Below, one piece after another: positions 47,500 through 59,976 of a stretch of 64,000 nt of DNA (positions are counted from its first letter, which is position 1; the number at the start of each line of letters is the position of its first letter). Source of the stretch: Artocarpus heterophyllus. Taxonomy: Eukaryota; Streptophyta; Magnoliopsida; Rosales; Moraceae. The stretch covers positions 27,217,715 through 27,281,714 of the forward strand of contig CM046353.1 in NCBI GenBank assembly GCA_025403435.1. The letters run 5' to 3'. Made by a program: the position numbers and the translations under genes. The notes beneath the pieces are model-generated. The model made no database searches and had not been told where the DNA came from. It was given only the letters and a program-made list of their open reading frames with translations.

Positions 47500-49007
47500 A
47501 TTTCAGCTTAGCTTTTTTGTCAAATTTGGCTTGGGATTTTGAACCAAACACTAACAAGTTTTGGATGAGAGTCTGTAAAAAGTATGGAAGATTTAGCTTC
47601 ATTAGTGAATGAACTTTGCCCTCTAATTTTTTGAATTTGAAGAGGGATGAAGAGTTAAGTAGAAATGTTGTGCCTGCTTTATGATTAGATGAAGAGAGGG
47701 TATGAGAACTTTGGAAGGACCCTTGGGTTTTGTGTTTGGAGGGGTTCAAACCCGTTCTAATTGATAATGGGGCATCTTGGATGCCATACTGGTAAAGGAC
47801 TTAAGAGTCCCATGATTGTTCTTATGGGATCAAGTGAAACTTGTTAGTATCATAGATGAAAGATTAGGGGAAGAGGAATGCAAGATTCCTTGTCTTGGGG
47901 TAGGGAGGATTAATGAGCTTCGATGGGTCTTCTCTTCTAATAGGAAGTTCTCAGTGAAAGGGCCTATTGGACCCTAACAAGGCTTACTTTTTTAGTCCTT
48001 TTAAAGGGTGTTGGAAGGCAATTTGGAATCCTAGAGTACATGAGAGGCATAACCTTTTGTTGTAGAAGATTGTGCATGGGTGTACCACTTTTGTTCAGGC
48101 TCTAAGTTCTTAAGAGATGCATGTCGTTGGTTTGTCTGATGTGTAGAGATGTCACCAAGACCCCAATCTACTTATTTGTTAAGTGCCTTTTAATTTACTT
48201 TTGTTAGTTGGTTTAGCATGTTTCGAGATTTTAGGTAGAATGGTTTCCATCTACAAAGTGGCAATGATATTGTTTGCTGCTTGATGAGCCCGACACTTAG
48301 TCTTCTCTTTTTGAGGATGCCTTTTGTCGCAGAGTGACTAATCCATGGTGTGGTAGTGTTAGAGATTATTTGGGAAGCTAGAAATAAACTAGCTTTGAAT
48401 ATATGGTGTTGGACCCAATGGTGGCTATTCGTTGGATTCATCACATAGTGAAAGAATTTGGCATTCTTTTGAGCTTGTCTTCTAGAAGTGTTCTTGTGGC
48501 CGAGCTCAAGAGAATACCAAGGTGGCACCCACCCCTAATAGGTTTGTTAAAGTTCAACTTTGATGCTTTGCTTGGGTCTAGATTTATTGGTTTATGATGG
48601 TGACTAAGGACAATGAGGGCGATTGTTGCAGTATGTGACGTTAGTGTATAGGGTTAGTTGCCATGGTTTTTGGAGGAGGCTTTGATGGCTTTGTTAGTGG
48701 TAGAACTTGTGGTTGATTAGAGGTGATATAGTTGATTTTTTGGAGTAATGCCAAGATAGTTGTAGATGCGTTGATAGGGGGAGCTCTAACTGAGAGGTGG
48801 ACTATATTGAATGTGCGGCATTAGTGTTTTGTCATTTCTAATCTATCTCTTTCGGCTACGTTACGAGGGCTGGCAATGTCATTACTCATACCTTGAGTCG
48901 TTGGGTCTTTTCAAACTTTTCTTACTTGTTTGGAAGCCTTGTTTGTTTTCTCTTGTTATATTTCATTGTTTTGACTTTGTTTAAGGTTATCAACAAAAAA
49001 AAAAAAA
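47500..49007 (+). pseudogene. LINE (L1-type) 3' part, second copy
   Basis: Plus-strand fragments: FEPNTNKFWMRVCKKYG (RT end), zf-RVT-like FKGCWKAIWNPRVHERHNLL followed by LWKIVHGCT, and an RNase H start KRIPRWHPPLIGLLKFNFDA. An A-run at 48995-49007 marks the 3' end. Many stops. It is 5'-truncated. A foldback element starts immediately after the poly(A). Confidence 0.75.
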
Positions 49008-50135
49008 GTTAATTTAACCTTTGGCCCTTGAACTATGCAACTTGTCCCATTTTGCCCCCTAAACTTTAAAACATAATAAATCACACCCTTGAACTATGAA
49101 ACTTGTCATATTTTGGCCCTTTTGTTACTAAATCCATTGAATACTGATGAATTTTGAGCCAATAATTTTACTTTTGGCCTTTGAACTATGCAACTTGTCT
49201 CATTTTGACCCTTGAACTTTAAAACGTAACAAATCACACCCCTAAATAAGGAAACTTGTCCCATTTTGTCCCTTCTTCTATTATTAAATATGTTAAATAT
49301 TGACAGATTAAGACAAATGATTATTTTGATATGTTGACTCTATCTATCTTTTCAACATATATTTTAAAGGCAAAACCCTAAATTTTGTTTCTCTATTGTA
49401 TAAGTTTTACTATATTCTCTTCTTATTTTTTTTATAATTTTTTGATAAAAGTTTTATTCTTTTCCTCAAAAATTTTTATTAATTTTCTTTATCTTATAGT
49501 ATGATGGTTTGCATTATTGTGAACTAAAATAAAAAAAAGAACAAATAAGGAAAAGAAAATAGTTGGATATATGAGTACATCTACTAACGAGAACGACGCA
49601 TAGAGTGTAACTTGTCATTTTTATGACTAAATTTTGGGGTTGAAAATTACACAAATGACATAGTAATGAATACTTTACTTAATTGAACTTAATAATCATT
49701 GAAAAACCTCAAAATTCTATACATTTGTCTATGAAGCACCATATTGTAGGTCTAGATGCGTAAAATTCGATTGCAAAAGATTTAATCTCGACTGTCGATT
49801 TATGATTAATCGAACAAGTCCATACATATGTGGTTTAATCCGTTAAATATTAACGGATTTAGTAACGAAAGGGGTGAAAATGAGACATATATCCTAGTCA
49901 AGGCATAATTTGTTAAAGAAAAAAAAATAAAGGGTCAAAATGGGACAAGTTGTATATTTTAAGGGTAAAAAATAAAATTATTGGCATAAATCTGTCAATA
50001 TTTAGTGGATTTAGAAACAGAATAGCCAAAATAGAGCAAATTGAATAGTTCATGGAAGTGATTTATTAAGGTTTAAAGTTCAAGAGCCAAAATAGGACAA
50101 GCTGCATTGTTCAAGGGCCAAAAATGAATTTAAAA
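49008..50135. mobile_element. Foldback MITE with repeated subterminal units (about 1.1 kb)
   Basis: The left arm reads CCTTTGGCCCTTGAACTATG and the right arm, reversed, TTTTTGGCCCTTGAACAATG. Both continue with CAACTTGTCCCATTTTG-type words. Within the left arm a unit of about 125-150 bp is present twice (from about 49018 and 49172); the right arm has similar duplications in inverse orientation. No coding capacity. It sits in the poly(A) tail of the LINE. The exact target duplication is obscured by A-runs. It is probably Mutator-derived, like 42071-42913. Confidence 0.7.
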
Positions 50136-50149
50136 AAATCAAAAGAAGA

Positions 50150-50903
50150 CTCCATTTAAAGAGCTTGTAGCTCTTTTTTGGTTGATTTACTTCAGGTAAA
50201 CTTCTTGATGATGACCTCAGAAGGTTCAACACCATGTGCGGTTACGTATGGTGGTCAGGCTACCTTCTTTGCCTTTTGGTTGTATGGTCTGCTCGAACCA
50301 ACAAGAGAATAGAATTTCTCGAAGTAAAGGGGACACTAGTGTGGTGCTTGCTGAGAGCACTTTCACGCTTAGGTCAAGTAGTTGATCAAGGTGTGCTTAG
50401 GTAAAGAGGTAGGGTTTAGGCAAGAGAGTCTGCTTACTTTTAGGGTGGAGTTTTTTTATGGTAAAAAAACTCCACCCCAAAACTAAGTGGGATGGAGTTA
50501 ATATTTTTATTTATAGTGTTTGATTTGGACTATGTATGAGGCAGGATTGCCCTATAACCTAGGTGTACGATGCCTAGGTGGTTGGTGCCATGATCTCTTG
50601 GTAAGGTGGATTTCCCGACGGAAGGCTGAGATGAAGCGACATGGTGGTTTTTTGGTATTATTCACTCTTATATACAAAAGTGTTAATGTGGCCAGTGGGG
50701 ATGGTTGGTTGGGGTTCGACTAACCTGCTAGTTCCATGGAGGTTGTTTTCCATGGTTGCTCTAGCCTGGTTGGATAGATCTTGCTTGGGACATGGTTATG
50801 GTTGGACATGACATAACAGATGTTACCGTCTATGACATAGGGACTATTCAGCTTGTTGCTCGTGAAGGGTGCTTGGCAATGCGGTCTAAGAATCCCCCCA
50901 ACA
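50150..50903 (-). mobile_element. Tat-lineage gypsy 3' LTR (lower end undefined)
   Basis: The upper end is TGTTGGGGGGATTC on the minus strand at 50903, preceded (50915-50904) by a purine tract ATTGAGGGGCTAA. A minus-strand TATA box CTATAAATAA is at 50508-50517. The lower boundary could not be placed because the foldback element ends close by and the matching 5' LTR is not in the window. Confidence 0.55.
50443..50477. other. Perfect 15-bp hairpin near the LTR transcription start
   Basis: GGGTGGAGTTTTTTT and AAAAAAACTCCACCC pair perfectly around a 5-base loop (ATGGT). On the minus strand it starts about 32 bases downstream of the TATA box at 50509-50516. It would therefore lie at or very near the 5' end of the element RNA. 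Confidence 0.75.
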
Positions 50904-51137
50904 TTAGCCCCTCAATACCATTGGTTGAGAATCAAGTTTGTTGCACTCTTGTTCAATAACATTTAGGTCATTTTTAGGCTAATTCACCTTTAGACTAAGT
51001 TTGACTCTACTTAGGAGAAGACACAAGTGTGATATCTAGGCTATGTTGATGTCATTGACCATACGGCCGCTTTTGATTGGCTGTTTCCAAGACACAACAT
51101 AATGATTATGGCCCTTCAATTTTGCGCTTGGATTTAT

Positions 51138-51147
51138 CTATAAATAG
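51138..51147 (+). promoter_or_regulatory. Plus-strand TATA box before the antisense ORF
   Basis: CTATAAATAG followed by ACCCCCTATGCC lies on the plus strand, about 200 bp before the first frames of the antisense ORF and just outside the minus-strand LTR. It could drive that ORF independently of the LTR. Confidence 0.5.
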
Positions 51148-51339
51148 ACCCCCTATGCCTATTTTCTCATTCGCCATTCGAGATAGTCCATGTTGTCACT
51201 GCAAAGCTACTGAGCAAATGACTTCCAAGAAGGCTATATATGTATTTTGCTAAGAACTCCACCATTATACATATGAGAATGTACTTCTGAGAATGGTACC
51301 ATGAGTGATTTGTCAGATTCCTAGAATGCATGATTCGAT

Positions 51340-53830
51340 CATGTCTCATGGTGCTTAAGCTTTAGCAAGTCAGACATAGAATCAATAAAGTTGGTATCAG
51401 TTGAAGGTTGAGCTTAGACATTTTAGAGGATGCGTCTGAGGAGGTTCTACCCTCAACCCCTATGAAGTGACCTAGGTTGGGCGACACCACTCGGCATCTC
51501 ACTTGAGAAGGTGCCATACACCTCATGGACATCTTCTTAGGGGTAAATGGCATTATTACCAATAAGGAATTCCTAGACCTCTTGGAAGAGGTCATCTCAT
51601 CTTGTCCTTATAATGAGGACAATCCTTACACTAGAGCGATTGTCCTAAGCACATCATATCGCCTCGATTAGTAAAGGAGAGCTCAAATGATGGTCGTTTT
51701 TGGTGAGCAGGGTTACTCTGGCCGAGATAACATCGAGGAGGTAGAAGTGGTTGGTGATGTGAGTTGAGATGCCAAGGTTGACAAGGAGGAGGAAGAGCAG
51801 CATTCTAACGGTAGCCTAGAGAAGGGGGAACCTAATCTTGTTCCTTTTTTGGTGAAGATCAAATTCAAGGGCAAATCAGCTTATAGAGTCCACAGCCCTT
51901 GGGCCACCCTAATGACAGAGTTGACATTGATAATGATGTACAAAAGGCTAGGGAAACTTTTCTGAACATATAAGATCTTCACTAGTGTAACTCTGATAGC
52001 CCCGCGAACACTCATATTAAAGCTGCTCGAGGGCTACATCACTTTATATGCCCAAGATCTTAGAGGCTAGGTTGAGACTGTCCATGCATCAATTCCTTTA
52101 CAGAGCACTTAATGACTTGAACATGCGTGCGGTACAGCTTAATCTTAACTGCTATCACTCCCTAGTTAGTTTGTTTGTGCTATGGATAAGGGCATATGCC
52201 ACCGAGACGCCTTGGGAGGCATTTAAACAAATGTTTTAGATGAAGAAACTCTTGAGGCAATAAGGCTGGTGTTACTTCTAGGGCTTTTTCATGAATTCCA
52301 TTCCTTGTCGACCTTGACTCAAATAAGATCTAAAAGTGTGATTGGTTATATGTTGGAGGAGCTTAGCTGGCCAAGCTGAGTAAAGTAGTCCCAGAAAACT
52401 AGAGAGTGTTGACCTACTTTCATGAAGGGCATGTGTGATGTAAGCAATCGTTGGTTATTCCTAAGATCAGAAGCTACTGGCAAGGCCAAACTCCAAGCAC
52501 TAATAATCTACATTACTCAGCTGATAAAGCTTGAAGTAGTACTAGTGGTTCATGAGCTTTAGCTTGTCAAACCTTCGATCTAACAAAGACATACTTCTTG
52601 GTTGGACACTAAAGGATATCACTGTACCATGATAAGGCACAAAAGATGATGTTGGCCTTAGGAGCTGATTTAAACAGACTGTGGGGGCACTATCCATGTC
52701 CAAATTTGAGGGCTTTTCTAGGCTTCCCATAGGATTGGGGTCTACTTGTCCTAGATGAGTAGCTTGGGGATGTGCTCTAGATTTTCAACCCATAAAGGGC
52801 CTTTCAGATCAAAGGTCTCATACACTATGAGCTTAGTAAACTTTTGAGTCTGTTTGAGCAGATTTTAACATGGGAAGTGTCTTGTTTTTGTTTTTTTTTT
52901 TTTTTGCAGAGATAGCTCTCGAGAAGGGAAAGGTTGATGACAGAGAAAGTGTAGTCGAGATGCTTTGGATGATGAGTGGCTCAACAACAAGGGGAAGGCA
53001 AAGAAAGATGACCCCCTATTCTACCTTAAATGATTGGCAACTTGACGAAGAGACTGATTGCCAGCCAAAGCTCTTAGGTCTAAGTGTTTCTCGCTCCACC
53101 TCTGCCTATGGACATGCCATTGAGGATTGACCAAGATCAGAGAAGCTTTTACTGACAATCTTCTATCAATCACTGTAAAAAGCTCTCCTTTAGATGATCC
53201 TTTAGAAAAGGCTCCTCCAGGAAGTGAAAAGGAGGAACTTCTTTGATAACTACTTTGCTTCTCAGAAGCACCTAGCTTGGGTGAGTGGCCATTTCTTCTT
53301 AGGTTTACTTGATTCCCAAGAAAGTAAATAGTAATCTTTTACATTTTGCACCTTACAGGGTCATGCCGAGATAAGAATGACTAAGACTCAATCTAGGCAT
53401 TATTATGGCCAGTAAAAGGACACCATCAGGCACCTAGAGTTTGAGAAAGTTGAGGCAGAGAAGGAGGCTGAACGACCCAATAAGGAGCTAACCAAGGCTG
53501 AGCAGAATTGTTTTGCTACGAAGAGCAAGGCCGCCCGAGCAGAGGAGGAGGCCAAGCAGGGCAAAGTGAAGTGCCACTATTATATGACTAAGGTGGTCTC
53601 AATTATTCGAGATGAGAATGAGAAACTAGCCATCGAGGGGTTCAAGTAGACCCTTGATTTTGCCAAGAACTACTTGCTTGGTATGAGAGATGTTAAAACT
53701 GTGCTTATCAAGAATCATCCTAAGGTTGAAAAGTTCGACTGGTCCTTCATAGAGGACTCTGATAACGCCTTAATAAAGGTGACCAAGGAGGAGAGGGCCT
53801 AGCATGTAGAGCAAACAGGGCAAGAATAGA
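51340..53830 (+). pseudogene. Antisense extra ORF of the Tat element (plant transposon-protein type)
   Basis: Plus-strand coding remnant spread over frames with many stops. Segments: DIESIKLVSVEGELRHFRGC near 51370, then LEGYITLYAQDLR and, after a frameshift, EARLRLSMHQFLYRALNDLN with SLVSLFVLWIRAYATETPWE (52050-52240). This is the pattern of the putative gypsy-type plant transposon proteins (Transposase_28-like). A charged, heptad-rich region (KVEAEKEAERPNKELTKAEQ onward, 53400-53620) predicts a coiled coil and is followed by IKNHPKVEKFDWSF. Tat-lineage elements are known to carry such extra ORFs between integrase and the 3' LTR, sometimes antisense, which is exactly the placement here. The role of these proteins is unknown. 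Confidence 0.6.
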
Positions 53831-55109
53831 GTGGTTTGGCCAATCAGACAAGAGCTTAGGAGGGAGGCGGCAAGCAGTAAGCAAACTTGTCATTTTTTCT
53901 TTTTAATTTTTGGGATCAGGGGGTGCCTGGCCGTTATACCCCCATCATGTATAAACAAAATTTTCAAGGAATTTCAAATTTTTTTCCAAGTACAAACCTA
54001 ATTGAAATTTTCATTTTTTTTGACTGCTCGAATCTAGAGCAAGGTAGTATTGATAAGGGAAAGGCTCCCTTATGTGGGCTGGTTGAATGCTGACCAAGAA
54101 CATGTGCCATGTGACGACCTGGTTTTTTGAGCCATTACTTAACTTGCTTAAACTTAATTTCATAATTATAATCTTACTAGTAAGAAAAATGCGGAGAAAT
54201 TTTTTCTTCTTGAAAACATACTTTAAATTGTTGTAACTAACTTTTGTTACAGCATAATAGAAATATAATGCAAAAACACATACTCACACTTTAACAATTA
54301 GAAAGTTGTTCAATACATAGGAAAACAATTGTAGTAGTATCTATAGCCCAACCTTCCACTAGGTTCTGCAATCTTACATGATTAGTCATACTTTTTATTC
54401 AACATGATTCCTATACTGCATTTTCTTATTCAGTATAACTCCTATACTATACTGCTGTTGTAGAATCTATTACAACAGATTCTTCAACAGTTTTATCGTC
54501 TAGCTTATATTTTCCTCGAGTATTATCTAACTTTCATTCTCATATCATTAAACATTTTCTTCATGAATATTTGTCACAAAAATTCAATATAAACAATAAT
54601 CCTAGTGACACTTGTATTGCCTTAGGATCACTTAACAAGTTTTTTGAGCATAACTTTTAGCTCTCAAAATTTGTACATAAATGCTTGATATAATTCTTAA
54701 ATATTGTATATTTAATACACTAGAAATTTCTTGTAGTGTTACATGGTATGACTTCTAAGCTGGAAAATTTTGAAAAACTTTCCAAGTCCAATTGTAGTTA
54801 TCTATGTTTTCTTAGACCGGTTGTGTCTGATTGGGTTGTAAGGCCTTTTTGATCATAAAGCAGGTTAACCTGCTAAATTAGGTGAGTTTGTAGGCATTAT
54901 GTGTAGAGACTAACATTGGGACTAGCAATTCTTATCGGCAAACTTTTGTCCTTTTTGTTTGACCAGAATGTATCTTGAGAGAAATTTAAAGAATTTCTTT
55001 TAAAAAAAGCTGTCATTCTCATTAGTGATGTGTAATCTTTTGTGTACAATTAGTTGTGCCTTGTTAAAAGAGCTATACATTTTTTAGTTAGTAAAATAGC
55101 TTGTAATCT
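53831..55109. other. Noncoding spacer between antisense ORF and integrase end
   Basis: AT-rich. TGTGACGACCTGG at 54110 looks like the start of a gypsy-type LTR, but I found no matching end or target duplication. No supported gene. Confidence 0.35.
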
Positions 55110-58100
55110 TCTTCTTGACTTGCTGTTAGAAGTGCTTCAAGTACTTAGCCTTTCAAGAGTGTGTGAGCACATTTCCTTCTAAATCTGTAATTTTATATGT
55201 CCTTGGTCGGACGATGTTGAACACTTGAGACGGTCTATCCCATTTTGGCCCAAATGATCTGAGTTTTGGTTATTAGACCAACACCTTCATTAGAACTAGG
55301 TCCCTAACTTTGAAACTTCTTGGCTGGACCCACTTGTTGTAGTACTTGGTCACTCGTTGATTTTGAGTAGCCCTTTTTTGTTTTTCTTCCAATAAGTCTA
55401 GTTTGGCTATCATCTGCTTGGCGTTTTGGTGCCCATCAAATGCGGTACATAGAAGCTGGGCAGGTGAACCTTGATAGGAAAGACAACTTCCACCTCGTAA
55501 ACCATGGAGAATGGTTCTCCTTGGTTGCCATTTGAATAGTTGTTTGGTATGTTCAAAGCACTTTTGGCAGCTCATCAATCTAGTTTCCCTTCAGGTCCTC
55601 TAATTTCTTCTTAAGGTTATCATTGATGGTCTTGTTGACCATTTCATTTTGTCTGTTGCTTTGAGGGTATCCAGGAGATGAGAAGACCTTTTTAATTCCA
55701 AGCTTATCACACATTTGTCTCAAATTAGTGCTCTCAAATTGTTGGCATTGTCTATGACAATGGTGAGAGGGATGCTGTATCGATAGGTGATAATTTTCCA
55801 AATAAAACTGGTGCATTTGGCCTTAGTGATTTTGATGTAAGGGCCAACTTCCATCCACTTGGTAAGGTAGTCTATGGCCAAAATGTAGTACTTGAATTAA
55901 GAGCGGGCCATAAGGAATGGTTTGATAAAACCAAATACTCCACTTTATAACGGCCCAAGGACACATGAAGAAATTAAGGGGTCTAGGATGGTGGTTGATC
56001 ATTTGAGTGAACTGTTGGCACTTCAAGATCATTGTAGAAAATACTTCATGTCTTGCTCCATGGTTGGCCGGAGGCACTTCATGGAAAGTGATCGGCCTCT
56101 AGAGTGGATCCTACAAACTCCATCATGGATTTCTTCCATCAAGTACCTAGCCTCATTTGGTCTAGCATATTTCTAATATTATGGATTTCTTCCATTGAAT
56201 GACCTCGCTAGTGTTGTTTGCTATTGATCGTCGTGTATGGGTAGAGTTGTTGCGTAGTTTTCAAGCTTCTTCTTAATCCTCAGGAAGTTCAGCTAGAGTC
56301 AGGTACCCAATGATCAGGTTTATCTAGGTTTTGGTCTAGCTAGCAACTTTGTTCATGGTTCTTAGTGGTGGATGCTTGGCTCTGCCAACTGCTCACTAGG
56401 GATAGCGATTAGGTTTTTGTCTTTTGAGTCTAAAGTAAGTTTGATAAGGGTATCAGCTTTGAAGTTCTCAGACCAAGGGATCTAGACCATAGTGTGGCTC
56501 TTGAATTGTCTAAGGAGGCTACTCACTTTCTTCAAGTACTTAGCCATCTTTTCTTCTTAGGCTTGGAACACATCAATGACCTGCTGCACGAATTACATTG
56601 AGTCATTATGGAAGCCAATGTTGTCCACACCGAGTTCTCAAGCAATGCTTAGTCCCAATGATCCAAGCCTTGTTATTGGAAGCTTTGAAATCAAATCAAA
56701 ATATGCAACTAGTCTTCTAACTATTTGATCCAAATGAAACTAGTCAAGCTTTTGACCTACCTATTTTCAAGGAGCCATTAATGAAGAGAATTCATTAGGC
56801 CTACTCGAGAGTTTCCATGACGTTGTTAGGCTAGTTGGGTTCTTGCATGGGGACCTTATCTAGTGATAGAGCAGAGGAGCTGGATCTTCAATGAACTCTA
56901 CGATGAAGTCAGTTAAGGCCTAAACTTTAATGGTGGTATGAGGGACAAACTTAATATCAAACTCCTCGAGCTGTATAGACCACTTTGCCATCCGATAAAA
57001 AATTTCTAGACTTTTAAGGAATTGTCGAAGTGGATATTTGGTTTATACCTTGACATAGTGTACCTAGAAGTATCATCAGAGGTGGGTACCTCTCTTTGAC
57101 ACCAAGGAACATATTGTTGGTGTAGTATATTGACCTTTGAATCTTTTTCTCAAACAAAAACCAAGTTGATGGCCTTCCTAGTCACCACCATTTACACTAT
57201 GGTAGAAGTTTGGATGGGAATGGTGTTGTTTCCAAGAACCTTTTAAGGTTCTAGAAGGCTTTTTTACACTATTTGTTTCATTCAAACCTCCCCTTTAGTG
57301 AGTAGAAAAATGGTTGGCATTTGTCAATGGATTGGGAGATGAATCGGGTTAGTGCAGTTATCATTCTTGCAAGCTTCTAAAGCTCCTTGACTGTTCAAGC
57401 TTGGGTCTTGTTGGGGTTCACTCAATACCTCTATGATTGACCATGAATTTGAGAAACTTCGTAGACTCTATGCAAAAGCTTTTTCGGTAGGGTTTAGCTT
57501 CATTTTATACTCACAGAGGATGACAAAACATGCATGGAGATTCCCTACATGGTTCCTAGCCTAGACAGACTTGACAAGCATGTCATCCATGTAGACCTCT
57601 ATGGTCTTGCAGATTAGCTTGGTGAACATCTTGTTTACTAGTCACTTGTAGGTTGCTCCTGTATTTTTTAGCCCAAAGGACATGAACCTATAGCAATAGA
57701 CTCCCTGGTCAATTGTGAATGTTGTCTTGTCTTGGTTGGCCTCGACCATCATAATCTAGTTGTCCCAGAGTAGCCTCCATGAAGCTAAGCAACTTATGTC
57801 TGGCTGTGGCGTTGACTAAATTGTGAATTCTCAAGAGCAGAAAGTAGTCCTTAGGGCGTGCCTTATTTAGGTTCATTAAGTCGATGCAAACTTGCAAGTT
57901 CCCATTAGCTTTCTTAACCAAGACCACATTAGCCAACCATTCTGAGTACTTTACCTCCCCAATGAACTTGGACTTTATCAACTTCAACAATTCCTAGTAA
58001 ATGGTTGCAAACTGCTCTAAGTTTAAAGCTCTTCACTTTTTAATCATTGGCCTATGTTTTGGATTCATGTGCATGTGATGACAAATGATGTTGGGGATTA

Positions 58101-58622
58101 TTCCTGGTGTATCCTTGTGGGACCATGCAAAAAACTCTTGATACTCCCTTAGTAAGCTCTCTTAGTCTGCTTGGATCTAGGAATCGAGCATGACCAATCG
58201 GTTTGAGTGCTTAAGGTCTATGTTGTATGATGCAAGGTCTTCCATTTGAGTTGGTCGAACCTCCTCCTCGGGTAATCACGAGTCTAGGTTAGCAAGTTGC
58301 TTTACCTCCTCTACTGCTAGGAACTCAATTTAATTGACCTTATAGATGGTCAAAACATTGAGGTATTTGAAAGCCACTTCCTTGATTGCTTGCACATAGC
58401 ACTCCTGAGATCTTTATTGGTTGGCCTTGTTGATCCTAACCTCGTTTAGAATTGGAAATTTCATGGCCAAATGGTAGGTAGAAACTACGGCCTTTAGGGC
58501 ATTTAGGGTCGACCAACCAATGATATTGTTGTACTGTGAGGGCTTGTCGATGACTAGAAATTCAACCATCTATGTTACAATTGCCTAGCACACCTAAATG
58601 GAGCTTTTCGCTTGGATGCATT
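55110..58622 (-). pseudogene. Tat-lineage Ty3/gypsy pol (protease, RT, RNase H, integrase)
   Basis: Minus-strand order: protease end (SQYNNIIGWSTLNA and AVVSTYHLAMKFP, 58560-58440), RT with SEWLANVVLVKKANGNLQV and ARHKLLSFMEA (57990-57780), and the catalytic box EVYMDDMLVKSV near 57590 with both Asp retained. RNase H includes a piece like FEEFDIKFVPHTTIK (about 56970). The integrase zinc-binding part has EEIHDGVCRIHS, the core YLTKWMEVGPYIKIT and KVFSSPGYPQSN with the Glu after it, and the C-terminal end (KLRSFGPKWDRP, YKITDLEGN, KAKYLKHF) near 55130-55250. Many frameshifts and stops make it inactive. The N-terminal side is cut at 58622 by a copia LTR. Confidence 0.85.
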
Positions 58623-59955
58623 TGTTAGCCCAAGAATAGATATCTAAGAGGGGGTGAATTAGGTTTCAAAACTTTTTGCAATTATTCAAAATTTCTATAT
58701 TAAACACTTAAGTAATAAACACACAAATAATATTTCAAGCAAATATAAATGTGTAAAAGTAAAAAAGAAAGGGAAAGAGAAATGCAAATGCTATTTATTG
58801 TGGTTCGGCAAAATGCCTACGTCCAATGTCACTGAGTAAGACCTTGCTTCAACCTCTTCCACTATGTTGGCCATCTTTCTAGCACGATCACTTTGAGTAC
58901 AATTCGATGACTTGTCTACCTAAGGCTCACTTCAACCTCTTACAATCTGCCAATTTTACCAAGATTAGCTAACCAAACAACCCTGAATTTCCTTAAGGCT
59001 TTGGAAACCTAGTGCACTCATTTTACAAGATTTTAAAAGTTTAACCTCAACAGTCATAACTCCTAAAAATGCTTAGAATACAATTCGGAAGGAACTAGGA
59101 GATGTTAAGGACACAATGAGGATTTTTAGCAAGTTTGGTTCAAGAATCATCAAAAGGCTTGTTGAACATTTAGAGATTGATACAAGGATGATTCTAGGTA
59201 TTCTTCAATATCAACAAACTCATAAATGAGGCCATTTATAGCCTAGAACTCGAAACTAGCCATTTATAGCCATTTGAGGTGCATTTGCAATAGCTAGAGA
59301 ACTAATCGTTAGACTGCGCGGTCGTAGTGCGGTTAGTTGGAGCTGCTTGCGAAGACTAGCCCTTTTAGGCTAGTGCGGTCGACCGTATAAAGCATGGCGT
59401 GGTCTACTGCGCCTTAACAGTAGGCTTGGGCGCCAATCTTTTGTTTTAAAATTTTTAAAACAATTTATAATCTAATTTACTATAAAAATAGATTTTAAAA
59501 ATATTTTTAATACTATTTCTTAGTCTTGAAAAATTTGCAATAGGTAAAAGCAATTTAAAACAATTTTTACAAGACTTAAAAGATATTTTTCATAATTTAA
59601 AAGCTGGTAATATGATGCTTAAAATCAATTTAAGTTCTAAAATAATTTTTGAAAATTTAGTTCTTTAAGCCAATTAAACTTGATAAAAAAATTTATATGT
59701 GCTTTAACTTCGTGCAAGCTTAGACATAAAACATAAATCTATTCTTCGTACTTATTGATGCCATTTCTTCAATTTTCAAGCTCTCGGTAATTTGATTCAT
59801 TTTCTTATTTAATTTATTCTAATCTTGAGTTGCTAAAATTAATCACTCTCAATGACACTACATACTTAAAATAAATTATTAGCACCTTAAGTATTTAATT
59901 ATTTGTTGTCATCAAAACAAAAATAAATATTTCATTTAAAACCTTGGGGTCAACA
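58623..59955 (-). mobile_element. SIRE/Maximus-like copia 3' LTR
   Basis: On the minus strand it runs from TGTTGACCCCAAGG to GGGCTAACA, 1333 bp. It carries AGAGGGGGTGAATTAGG and GGTTCGGCAAAATGCCTACG motifs common in such LTRs. It is inserted in the protease region of the Tat element; the five bases before it are GCATT. The partner LTR is beyond the window. Confidence 0.75.
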
Positions 59956-59976
59956 ATCTCCTCTTTTTTGATGATG
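59956..59976 (-). other. Polypurine tract of the SIRE-like element
   Basis: The minus strand reads CATCAAAAAAGAGGAGAT directly before TGTTGACC. A second purine run, AAAGGGGGAGGAT, lies at about 60318-60330. SIRE-type elements often have several such tracts ahead of the LTR. Confidence 0.65.
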
